The translations under genes were made by a program, and so were the position numbers. DNA of 16,204 nucleotides, taken from the NCBI GenBank assembly GCA_013054445.1, contig JAAMPI010001305.1, forward strand, positions 1-16,204. Reading direction: 5' to 3'. Below the pieces are notes generated by a model, which searched no databases, was not told the origin of the DNA, and saw only the letters and a list, made by a program, of their open reading frames with translations. Positions 1 through 7,599 of the stretch are shown here, one piece after another; the stretch's first letter is position 1; the number at the start of each line of letters is the position of its first letter. This DNA comes from Cudoniella acicularis. Its lineage: Eukaryota > Ascomycota > Leotiomycetes > Helotiales > Helotiaceae.

Positions 1-333
1 TTGTGTGAGTTGTGGGAGGACCATCGCTTGTACGCTATTGTCGAGGTTCAAGTACACATAATAGAATTATGCTATATCGTCGCCGATCGCTAGTCCGTCT
101 ACACGTAGCTTTGCTTTGATCGAGGGAAGCCATGTATCGAACTTATAGGCTTGCCTAGAGAATTTCTCAGGGTCAGGAAGAGAGGGCTTCGGGCGCTGGC
201 TCGCGCGGGCAGTGCGTAAGAGGTCTAGTTCGTCGCGCTGTCGCTATATCTCGGCTCGTAACTCGCCGATCGTGAAAGAGAACTCTTGACGAAGGGTCTC
301 TATATCTATAGATGGATGTAAGGTGTGTATATA
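1..333 (-). pseudogene. Ty3/gypsy-type retroelement Gag fragment (degenerate, runs off the window edge)
   Basis: Read on the minus strand, one frame gives a retrotransposon Gag-like stretch. A predicted helical segment (ELDLLRTARA) is followed by PSLPDPEKFS, then FDTWLPSIKAKLRVDG, a YYVYLNL block and VQAMVLPQL. This resembles the 'LPDPxKFxGxxxxFxxWLxxVxxKLxxDG' region of fungal LTR-element Gag proteins. Two in-frame stops (TAG within 'AEI*RQRDEL', TAA within 'DDIA*FYY') fall where Gln is expected, consistent with C-to-T mutation. No start codon is visible, and the rest of the polyprotein lies beyond position 1. The pogo element at 390-2547 separates this piece from its presumed leader. Assignment is by remembered family pattern, not a search. 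The domain type is fairly sure; the exact clade is not. Confidence 0.6.
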
Positions 334-389
334 GGGTCGTAGAGGTCGTACGACTTAAGAAGTGTCGAAAAAAGGTAAAATCGAGGGTA

Positions 390-412
390 ACCGAGATCCC
401 GTGCCAATGCCC
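390..412 (+). repeat. Left terminal inverted repeat of the pogo element
   Basis: The 23 bases are exactly reverse-complementary to 2525-2547. The preceding TA at 388-389 is the duplicated target. Confidence 0.95.
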
Positions 413-461
413 ACCCCGCACCAAAACCCGCTTTTTTAAAATATATCATCAACACAAGAAT

Positions 462-2385
462 ATGGCTAGAGTCGACAAATCAGCTCGGATTGACGCCGCG
501 ATTGCTGCAATCAAAAGCGGAGAATGCACAAATTGCTCTAATGCCGCAGCAAAGTACGGGTGCGACCGTAGTGCGCTCTCAAAGCGTCTTCGTGGCCTTA
601 CCAAGTCTAAAAAGGAGGCTAATTCATTCTGGCACCAATGTCTTACCAACGAGCAGGAAGAGATCCTGATTACACGAATCAATAACCTAACGGACCGAGG
701 AATGCCACCGACTAGTCATATCGTCAAGAATCTAGCTGAAGAAATCAGAGGAGCGAGCGTTGGTAAGAACTGGGTAGGGCAGTTTGTAAGGCGTCATGGC
801 ATCAGGCTAAAGAGCCTTTATCTTCGCAATATTGATAATTTACGCGTCTCTGCTGAGTACGCCCCGATGTTTATTCTCTTCTTTGCGACGGTTAGTTAAT
901 TTTACGCGTTTCTTTTACTATATTATAGGGAAAACGCGCTAACTTCTATGTTTTTTATCTAGCTCGTCCAAGTCATCGAAAAATACCGAATCACAGCCGA
1001 AAACATATATAACTTCGACGAGAAAGGATTCTTAATAGGCTTTAGAAGGTCCTTAAAACGAATTATTACACAAGAAGCTTTAAAATCTGGTCGTGTGACG
1101 AAGGCAAAGCAGGATAGAAGTCGAGAATTCATTAGTATCCTAGCATGTATTTCAGCTATTGGCAAATAGATACTACCTCTTCTGGTTTATCAAGGCGACT
1201 CGGGCGACTTATAAAGCACTTGGGTAGACGACGTTACGAACGATTTAATGGCACATTTTACGGTTTCAAGTAATAGATGGAGTAATAATGCTATCGGGTT
1301 GGCATGGCTAAAACAGGTCTTTTGTCGGTATACCAAGCCTAAAAGAGAGACGCAGAAACGCCTTCTTATCGTGGACGGCCATTCGAGTCATGTAAATATA
1401 GTATTCATTAATATATGCGACGAAAACGATATTATCGTCCTAATCCTTCCCCCGCATACGACTCACCGTCTATAGCCTCTAGATGTAGGCCTTTTCCAAC
1501 CCCTGTCGACCGCATACTCTTGGGAACTCGAACAATTAATGGTAGACGGTGGAGGACTTATTACTATGTCAAAGCGTTTCTTTTGGCCAATGTTTAAAAG
1601 AGCATGGGATAAGGCATTCACGAAGGATAATATCTAATCAGCATAGCGAAAAGCAGGACTCTGGCCTACGAATAGTGATAAGATTATCAAAAGTATCACT
1701 CCTCCGACTGAGCAATCACCAAAAAAAAGAACTTTATACAATCCAAGAGCCTCGGACAGCGATATCCCTCCGTAAATTCAAGCTGAAATAGGAAAAAGAC
1801 CCTATAACTACCGACATCAATATTCTCTTCACAACTACCCTTAAACTTTCTACCGAGAACGCTATTTTACGCCACCAAATCCGAGGCTTAATAAAGTCGC
1901 TCGACCTCTAGAAGAAGAAGAGTAAACCTGGCGTTCGGTTGAATCTTGCGGGCGAGGATATGAAAGGCCAGGTTGATTGTTGGTCCCCTGCTAAGGTCGT
2001 CAAAGCTAGGGAGTATCAAGGGAAAAAGGAGGCCGAAAAACAAGTGGAAGAAGAAGCCAAATTACAAAGGAAGATACAGAGAGAGGCGAATAAGCTACGG
2101 AAGGAAGATGAGGCCGCACAAAAGCAGATAGCAAAGGAGATGCGAGCGGCTAATCCTGCTATAAAGAAGGCACCCCAGAAGAAGGCAGTCTTAGTGGTAT
2201 CTAAGGCAAAAAAGGCTCCCGTAAAGATGCCAAAAAAAGCAAAGGCTCTTCCAAAAACACAAAAACTAGTTAAATCGATTTCTAAGGCTCTGAATCCAGT
2301 TTCTAGTAAGGGGGGAGACGATATAGGGGGGGAAACTACAAATCGACGGGGCCGTACAATTCGACTACCACAACGCTTTATATGA
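462..2385 (+). pseudogene. Fot1/pogo transposase, broken by seven in-frame stops and one frame change
   Basis: Translation from ATG 462 gives a psq/CENP-B type helix-turn-helix region (ARVDKSARID..., then CDRSALSKRL and GKNWVGQFVRRHGIRLKS). A 72-bp intron (891-962) with CTAAC at 939-943 joins it to the DDE domain. The catalytic residues are the D of NFDEKGF (codon 1017), the D of LIVDGHSSH (codon 1374) and the D of PLDVGLF (codon 1482). The last two are 35 residues apart, the DD35D spacing of pogo/Fot1. Stops lie at 1167, 1212, 1473, 1635, 1644, 1789 and 1909, several where relatives have Gln or Trp. A change of frame occurs between about 1719 and 1765, near an eight-A run. The lysine-rich C-terminal tail (to 2385) ends in TIRLPQRF. 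The start could not be checked against a homologue. The family call is firm. Confidence 0.92.
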
Positions 2386-2524
2386 AAAATCTGAATCGTA
2401 CAAATTTGAGATCGTGTTTATATGTGTTGGTATTTTTAGTTTTATCATATAATAATTAGTTATTTAATTATAATATTTTAAAAGTTAGGGTGAGTTTTGG
2501 AAAAAGTGGGCATCCGTGCGAACC

Positions 2525-2547
2525 GGGCATTGGCACGGGATCTCGGT
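2525..2547 (-). repeat. Right terminal inverted repeat of the pogo element
   Basis: Exact reverse complement of 390-412. The TA at 2548-2549 is the second copy of the target duplication. Confidence 0.95.
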
Positions 2548-2549
2548 TA

Positions 2550-2799
2550 GAGGATCAGGTCGTAAACATAAATATAAACAAAAGCGTAGACGTGATACTC
2601 TAGCCTTAACTAGAGGGTCGATAATAATNTNATAGCGTACGNAAGCAGTNTAAATCAAGTAGTACTCTCTGTTTCTTAGAATTATCGACGAAGAAGAGAA
2701 GAAGCTAGATATAGGAAGGACTGTCGTCCTAAGGGAGCGCAGCTCCTAGACTAGTCCCAGAACAGACTAGCTCGGGACACGTGACTCGTACCAGATCTG
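2550..2799 (-). mobile_element. Probable LTR/leader remnant of the Ty3-type element interrupted by pogo
   Basis: On the minus strand this stretch starts TGTGACAG (at 2799), then has CACGTGTCC, a CCTATATC TATA-like stretch and a CTTCTTCTCTTCTTC pyrimidine run. The LTR at 6972-7207 has the same order (TGTCACAG, CACGTGTCC, TATATAAGG, CTCTTCTTCTCTCC). The Gag remnant lies downstream in the same direction, beyond the pogo insertion. The 3' end of the LTR could not be placed. Four ambiguous bases (2629, 2631, 2642, 2650) fall inside. This is an inference from layout, because the partner LTR is outside the window. Confidence 0.4.
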
Positions 2800-3290
2800 T
2801 CACATAGATCTATCTATTCTTATGCCCTCTCTTATAGTATATATAGTCTCTATATGTTCGTATATCGATTAGTATTCTTAGTAATCGTATAGAGGATATT
2901 ATAGGTAAAGAATAAGCTAAAGTAGTCGAATAGATATAGATTTTAAGGGAAAGATAGCGGTAGAAGTGCTCTTATTAGCTACTTTAGCTCGTATTTAAAA
3001 GGCTTATAATAAACGCCTGTGATTGGTCCAAATTTACGGAGTATATCCTTAAGGGATTGCGCTTTTTGCGTCTTAGATTGGGTAGGTAGGTTAGGAGTAT
3101 TAGCCATTGTGAGCGCGTAAATATGTAGGTAACGCGTGGGCGCGCTAGCATTCAAATGATGTAGATTACTAATAAATTTATATGCAAAGGTACATAATTT
3201 TATGCTCGGTGGCCTATGCTCGAACCCCCTGCTAGCGCTGGACATGTCTCAGCGGTCGAAGGGATAAAAGCCCGGACTTTTTAGGAGGCT
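2800..3290. other. AT-rich stretch, no convincing gene
   Basis: The left half is TA-rich and looks mutated. A minus-strand open frame (2979-3245) contains the peptide MANTPNLPTQSKTQ and a basic tail, matching no family I know. A minus-strand GGGTTCGAGCATAGG at 3213-3227 resembles a Pol III B box, but no matching A box or tRNA fold is seen. The last ~100 bases are probably upstream sequence of the gene starting at 3455. Confidence 0.45.
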
Positions 3291-3373
3291 GCGTCAGATG
3301 TCAGATCGGAAAATGCGCCAGGCTTGGACAATCTCATCGCCAACCGATAAGGCGCAAGGCTCTTTTACATCTT

Positions 3374-3397
3374 CCATCTCCATCTCCATCTCCATCA
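3374..3397 (+). repeat. CCATCT hexamer microsatellite
   Basis: Four tandem units (CCATCT three times, then CCATCA) lie about 60 bp upstream of ATG 3455, probably in the 5' untranslated region. An out-of-frame reading gives an SISISI peptide, which I take as an artefact. Confidence 0.85.
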
Positions 3398-3454
3398 CCA
3401 CAAATCGCGCTCGAATGCAATGCGACACACTCGTTGCGACCCTCCCGCTCAATA

Positions 3455-4720
3455 ATGTCGAAGGGCACCACGATAACTCCACCAGCGAGCTTCATTGATC
3501 TGCCTCCAACACCTCCTCTCAGTAGTGATCCCAAGCAGTCGGATCAGGTCCGTAATATCCTTAAGCACCTACGCCTCTGCAAAGCTGGCCACCCTGTAGC
3601 CCAGAGCTGGACACCATTCCATCTTGATTCCGCTGGCTTCCAGCAGCTGCTTGCGATCATCCAGTCAGACCAGTCGCTTCAGACCTTCTTTGAGAACAAA
3701 GTTCGGTATAGCAAACACCCAAAGCCCAAACGTCGCATGGCCTCTACTAATTTTAACATTCCAATAGCTACGATTACTTTTCGAACTCTTCACGATTCGT
3801 TCAGCGGATGGTCACAACTATACACGAGTCAGTCAGGACAAGCATCGTCAAGGAGATCGAAAGACAATTGAGGGACATCGGTGCTGGGACCGATAAGGCT
3901 GCGGAGTACGCACGAAATGTCACGTATGAGGGCTCTCCTAGGCTAGATTTTCTGGCAGATGATGACGACAGGGATGGGGACTTAAAAACTGGCGACCGCC
4001 ATGACCCAGATGCTGTTTTCACACATTCAGATGCGAAGTACCCAGTAGCTATCATCGAGGTGGCCTTTTCGCAGAAGGCAAAGGAATTGAAGTACTTGGC
4101 GGACAATTACATATTAGGGTCGAATGGAAATGTCCGTGTTCTAATCGGTGTCAGTATCGAGTACGAGGCGTATGAGACGAGGACGAGGTCGAAGAAAGGA
4201 AAGCAGTCAGGAAAGGCAACTATTTCTATATGGCGACCACAGCTAGTAAAAGACGGGGACGGTGAAGTATTGGAGGCAGTGCAAACTATTGAAGAGCAAG
4301 TAAGTTCTGCTTAATCTCAGGCGAGCGCTCTTCGGCCACTAACTGATATAGGAATTTCGCGACGGGCTGGGTAATCCAGTTGCTGGCCCTGGGATTGAAC
4401 TTCAACTCAAGGATTTTGCTTCCAAAGCCCTGTTCGAGGACCTTGAATCCCTCACTCAACCGATCTCTATCTCCTCTTCTACGCTTTACGATTTCATCTC
4501 TACTGCAGAATCGCGAACACATAGGGTTAAGGAGGATGGAAAGGAGGAAAAGTTAGAACCAGGAACACGGAAGAGACGCAGGCAGAGGACGCCACAGGAG
4601 GAATGGTGGACCGAGAAGGCACAGCGAATAGTAGAGGAGGACATGGAACGAGCTGCTAAGAGGAGTGCGAGGGCAGACCGGGATTTTGTGTACAGCAGTC
4701 CTTCGGCTGGGGATGGCTAA
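3455..4720 (+). CDS. Fungal protein of unknown function with PD-(D/E)XK nuclease-like core (383 aa, three exons)
   Basis: Exons 3455-3705, 3768-4299 and 4352-4720 join in frame. Introns are 3706-3767 (GTATAG...AATAG, branch CTAAT) and 4300-4351 (GTAAGT...ATATAG, branch CTAAC). The first junction restores the block KVRYDYFSNSSRFVQRM plus IHESV, typical of a family widespread in filamentous ascomycetes. Residues 1-50 are Pro/Ser-rich. Residues 105-125 form a helix ending RQLRDIGAGTD. The core has DPDA (163-166), KYPVAIIEVAFSQ (174-186) and LADNYILGSNGNVRVLIGV (194-212). A D followed ~16 residues later by I-E-V in a hydrophobic strand resembles the PD-(D/E)XK/Uma2-like active site, but the classical K is not in place. 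Residues 310-383 are highly charged and basic, perhaps for DNA binding. The frame has no stops despite the decayed neighbourhood. The gene model is strong; the biochemical role is inference. Confidence 0.8.
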
Positions 4721-5265
4721 GTGTCCTATGTAATAGTAAGGTTGCAAGATGACGTTAGATGTGTGAAGATATTTATATATGCGGCACTGCTTAGTGCTGC
4801 TATCGCTGTAGTTAGGGAATGATGGTCGGGATGGGCTTGTAGAATCTTCCCGTTTGATGTGAACTTTACTTAGCGACCCCGCGCTTACCCCGCACCTCGG
4901 CCCCTTTTTGGCGAACTGTCAGGAAGTGGCTACGAAGTTGTGTGATCGATAGTCTTTACTTATTGATCTAATATCTTTTGTCCTTATATTATCTAACACA
5001 AAATATATTATTAGCCTTCTAACGAGCCCAACCCTTTATAGTCCTAATTAAGGTCAAAACAAAAATCACTAATCCTCTTCCGAAACCTACCCCGAATCTG
5101 TCACTAAAACACAAAACTCTTTCAAGCTTGGCACATACTCCCTTACACTTTTATATTGTGTCTTAAGGTCCCTTTTTATTAAATTAAAATGATCCTCGTT
5201 AGCTTTTGTAATCGTGCATGATGTTGGGGTTGGCATGGAATCTTTAAAGGTGAATCTTAGTGAGG
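4721..5265. other. Intergenic, AT-rich, no gene seen
   Basis: This is 3' flank of the unknown gene, followed by TA-rich sequence (about 4950-5210). No open frame, RNA gene or terminal repeat was recognised. Confidence 0.5.
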
Positions 5266-5270
5266 GTGGC

Positions 5271-5505
5271 TGTTACAGCTCTGCAAAGGCACGAGGGCCC
5301 TGACGTCACGTAGGGACGTATTTGCCAGAAGGTGCTATATTATCGAAGAAACTAAGCTAAGGAGAGAAGAAGAGAGGTGGCCCTGAAGGGGCCTTATATA
5401 CAGGAGGTGAGTCTAGCACGGACCAGGACACGTGACAAGGGGGGGACGCGTCAGGTAAGGGGGACGCGTCAGGTAAAGGGGACGCGTCGAACCAGGTCTA
5501 TGACA
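5271..5505 (-). mobile_element. Solo LTR (235 bp) with GTGGC target duplication
   Basis: The unit starts TGTTACAGCT and ends GGTCTATGACA, so it has the TG...CA ends of an LTR. GTGGC stands on both sides (5266-5270 and 5506-5510), a perfect 5-bp target duplication. The reverse complement matches 6972-7207 at roughly 95% by eye. Sense orientation is taken as minus, because that strand reads three GACGCGT boxes, then CACGTG, then TATATAAGG, then a pyrimidine run. No internal retroelement sequence adjoins it, so it is a solo LTR left by LTR-LTR recombination. Confidence 0.9.
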
Positions 5506-5684
5506 GTGGCCCTTCGTCACCACCACGGCCAGTCTAGCTTGCAAACCAAGCAAAGAAACCCGTCGTTATAATATCCGGTCCTAAAACCCATTTATTATAG
5601 CAACCGCTGACTTTTTACGCTCCGTTCTTTTGAAGCCTGATAGTGATTTCGGGAGGAAGGAGCGCCGTGATCGGGCCTCGAGGG
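5506..5684. other. Short flank between solo LTR and inverted-repeat element, no gene
   Basis: Nothing was recognised here beyond the GTGGC duplication at its left edge. A short open frame beginning at about 5643 runs into the inverted-repeat element and looks meaningless. Confidence 0.4.
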
Positions 5685-6072
5685 GGGATCGATTATTTGG
5701 GCATCAGGCTACAAGGCACCAACACACGCACTTTAACCCCTGTACTGGCTAAGCTTTTAGGCACTCATGCTATTTTAACAAGCGATATCCCCCTCCTATA
5801 TCACTTAAATCAAGCTTTTATAACAACTACCTATATAATAGAATTAGCTTACTTATAAGCTTATATTTTATATATAATTAATATAATTTAATAGTATTTT
5901 TTAGAATTATAAATTTATATAAGTTACTTATACTATAATTATATTTTATATCGACTTATCATTTTTTCTAAGTTCTTTTCTCAAGCGAGATAAAGCGGTA
6001 TTAGTGTGACGTTAGTGATTCAGGTGTGTTTTTGTTGGTGCCTTGTAGCCTGATGCCTAAATAATCGATCCC
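5685..6072. mobile_element. MITE-like element with 39-bp terminal inverted repeats (388 bp)
   Basis: Positions 5685-5723 (start GGGATCGATTATTTGGGC) and 6034-6072 are inverted repeats of each other with one mismatch over 39 bases (G in the left copy, A-equivalent in the right). The interior is AT-rich and non-coding, with long runs of TATA-like sequence (5840-5960). No target duplication is obvious: CTCGAGG lies on the left and AATATTAC on the right. Size, long inverted repeats and lack of coding sequence fit a non-autonomous DNA transposon. The superfamily cannot be named without other copies. Confidence 0.75.
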
Positions 6073-6181
6073 AATATTACGGGGAGCTCCTCCGACAGAG
6101 CACACCCCGACCAGCACTAGTTGATCCGAGCTGAATAGCCCTCACGTCCGATCGACCTTCTATATTACTCCGCGAGCAAGC
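6073..6181 (+). promoter_or_regulatory. Likely former upstream region of the Pfs-domain pseudogene
   Basis: This 109-bp stretch lies between the right inverted repeat and ATG 6182. No TATA box is clear, and the sequence just before the ATG is CGAGCAAGC. It is assigned by position only. Confidence 0.3.
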
Positions 6182-6971
6182 ATGTCGAACCCTAATGACT
6201 ATACCGTTGGCTGGATATGCACTATAAGTACAGAGTACGTTGCCGCGCGAGCTATTCTCGACGAAGAGCACAAACAGCTTGAATATGTACCCCCTAACGA
6301 CAACGATAATTATACACTAGGCAAAATTAGGAAACACAATGTTGTTATTACTGCCTTACCAAACAGGGAATGCAACATATCATCTGCAGCAATCGTTACA
6401 ACACATATGCTACACAGCTTTCCTAATGTTGCCTTCGTTCTAATGGTCGTTATCGGCGGTGGTACGCTAAGTCAATATCATGACATGTGTCTAGGCGACA
6501 TCGTGGTCGGTGCTTCTCGCGGTAGGCAGGGTGGTGCGTTCTAGTACGACTTAGGCAGGACAATACAAGATCAGAGCTTCTAAAACACGGGGTCCTCTCG
6601 CCAGCCGCTAATGGTTCTGCAAACGGCGGTAAATAAACTCATGGCCTAGTATAAAAGCAAAGGCCACCCTTGAGAAGCTTATAAACGGCATTCTAGAGAA
6701 GAATCCAAGGTTGCGGAAGAAATACATGCGACCGAATCCTAGTAGCGACAAGCTCTATCAAAGCGGAGTCGTTTATTAGTTAAGCTACACAGAAACCTGT
6801 GATAATAATCTATTAAATTTGATATCGCGACCCGAACAGACCGAAGACGAGGATAATCCGGCTATTCACTACGGCTTAATTGCTTTAGCGAACCAGTTAA
6901 TAAGAGACGCTTTAATTCGGGATAGACTTGCAGCAGAAATAGACGTTTTGTGTTTTGATATAGGAAGCGCT
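6182..6971 (+). pseudogene. Nucleoside-phosphorylase-like (Pfs/PNP_UDP) effector-domain protein, broken and 3'-truncated
   Basis: From ATG 6182 the frame reads NPNDYTVGWICTISTEYVAA, then DYTLGKI-type sequence (NYTLGKIRKHNVVIT), a GIGGG-equivalent (VIGGGTLSQYHD) and LGDIVVGASRG. After the frame changes near 6671-6680 it continues [45 protein letters not shown] and [17 protein letters not shown]. These are the successive blocks of the purine/uridine-phosphorylase-like N-terminal domain of fungal NLR-type (STAND) proteins. In-frame stops are at 6542, 6581, 6647, 6671 and 6777, several at expected Gln positions. The match ends one or two residues after CFDIGSA (family CFEMEAAG), exactly where the LTR starts at 6972. 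No NACHT, NB-ARC or repeat domain follows, so the rest of the gene is lost. Confidence 0.88.
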
Positions 6972-7207
6972 TGTCACAGACCTAGTTTGACGCGTCCCCC
7001 TTTACCTGACGCGTCCCCCTTACCTGACGCGTCCCCCCTTGTCACGTGTCCTGGTCCGTGCTAGACTCACCTCCTGTATATAAGGCCCCTTCAGGGCCAC
7101 CTCTCTTCTTCTCTCCTTAGCTTAGTTTCTTCGAGAATACAGCACCTTCTTGCAAATACGTCCCCACGTGACGTCAAGGCCCCTAGCGCCTTTGCAGAGC
7201 TGTAACA
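6972..7207 (+). mobile_element. LTR copy 2 (236 bp), inverted relative to the solo LTR
   Basis: It starts TGTCACAGACC and ends GAGCTGTAACA, and is the reverse complement of 5271-5505 apart from about a dozen differences, mostly in the last 80 bases. Flanks are GCGCT (left) and GGCTT (right), which do not match, so no intact target duplication remains. It cuts the Pfs-domain gene at its left edge. The sequence to its right is neither the continuation of that gene nor recognisable retroelement interior, which suggests a deletion or recombination at this end. Confidence 0.88.
6990..7084 (+). promoter_or_regulatory. LTR promoter: three ACGCGT boxes, CACGTG and TATATAAG
   Basis: ACGCGT occurs at 6990-6995, 7009-7014 and 7027-7032 in an 18-19-bp tandem repeat (TGACGCGTCCCCCTTTACC type). 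CACGTG follows at 7043-7048 and TATATAAG at 7077-7084, before a CTCTCTTCTTCTCTCC run. ACGCGT is the core of the MBF (MluI cell-cycle box) site in yeasts. The same three boxes occur in the left copy at 5446, 5464 and 5482. The motif content is seen directly; the use of these boxes is inferred. Confidence 0.55.
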
Positions 7208-7500
7208 GGCTTCTCTATGCTAAAGTCGATCTCTATTGCGCTAGTTTAGTGCTATAATATAGCGTCGAAGAGTGCTATATAGGTTATACGATCCACTGAA
7301 AATATAGTGCTTATATATCTTTATATTCTTTATATAGTTTATAATTAAATATTTTAATTAATTATATATAGATTTCTTAAAATCTTTTATAGATTATAGA
7401 TAAAAGATTTTTAATACATTTTATAGATGTGAATAGCTTTATAAGATTCGTATAGAAGAGCTAGTTTCTATAAGCGAGCTAAGCGCCTTCCAAATACCAC
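7208..7500. other. AT-rich RIP-like block, no gene
   Basis: The block is dominated by TA steps (for example 7300-7430) with no open frame. It separates the repeat-rich left half from GCP2 and looks like a mutated repeat remnant of unknown kind. Confidence 0.5.
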
Positions 7501-7599
7501 GTGACACATAGTGACATCGATGCTTTTTGTCTGAGGTTAAGCGCGTCGCGTCGGCTTCGACAACTCCCCACCATTTCCCCTTCTTCCCCACATACAACC
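7501..7599 (+). promoter_or_regulatory. GCP2 upstream region
   Basis: It begins at a CACGTG (7499-7504), has GCGCGTCGCGTCGG (7541-7554) and then a pyrimidine-rich stretch (CCCCACCATTTCCCCTTC) leading to CAACCATG. This is a usual layout for a fungal TATA-less promoter. Confidence 0.4.

Larger units (their letters stand above)
390..2547 (+). mobile_element. pogo/Fot1-type DNA transposon, full length, transposase broken
   Basis: The 2158-bp element is bounded by 23-bp perfect terminal inverted repeats starting ACCGAGATCCCGTGCC (390-412 and 2525-2547). It is flanked on both sides by TA (388-389 and 2548-2549), the target duplication of the Tc1/mariner/pogo superfamily. Inside is one transposase gene of the Fot1/pogo type, with N-terminal helix-turn-helix DNA-binding region, DD35D catalytic core and lysine-rich tail. 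Just inside the TIRs the two ends share a second similar stretch (TGCCCAC and CCAAAAC), but the right end carries an extra ~17 bp. The element sits inside a minus-strand LTR-retroelement remnant, so it is the younger insertion. It cannot be autonomous as it stands, because the transposase frame is broken at eight points. Confidence 0.93.

Noticed and set aside
173..424. 83-codon minus-strand open frame over the Gag remnant
   Set aside because: The Gag-like reading is in a different frame; this open frame is its shadow.
2593..2799. Exact LTR boundaries for the Ty3-type remnant
   Set aside because: A TG start is visible at 2799 (minus), but no convincing CA end, primer site or partner LTR is in the window.
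3213..3227. tRNA gene on the minus strand
   Set aside because: Only a B-box-like motif is present; no cloverleaf or A box could be built around it.
5377..5571. Open frame across the solo LTR
   Set aside because: It reads through the tandem GGGACGCGTCAGGTAA repeats and gives a repetitive TRQV-type peptide, with no coding features.
6967..7212. GCGCT/GGCTT as the target duplication of the right LTR
   Set aside because: Only two of five bases agree, so it is not a duplication.
7501..7599. Upstream extension of the GCP2 first exon to 7501
   Set aside because: The frame is open but has no ATG; the first ATG, with CAACC before it, is at 7600.
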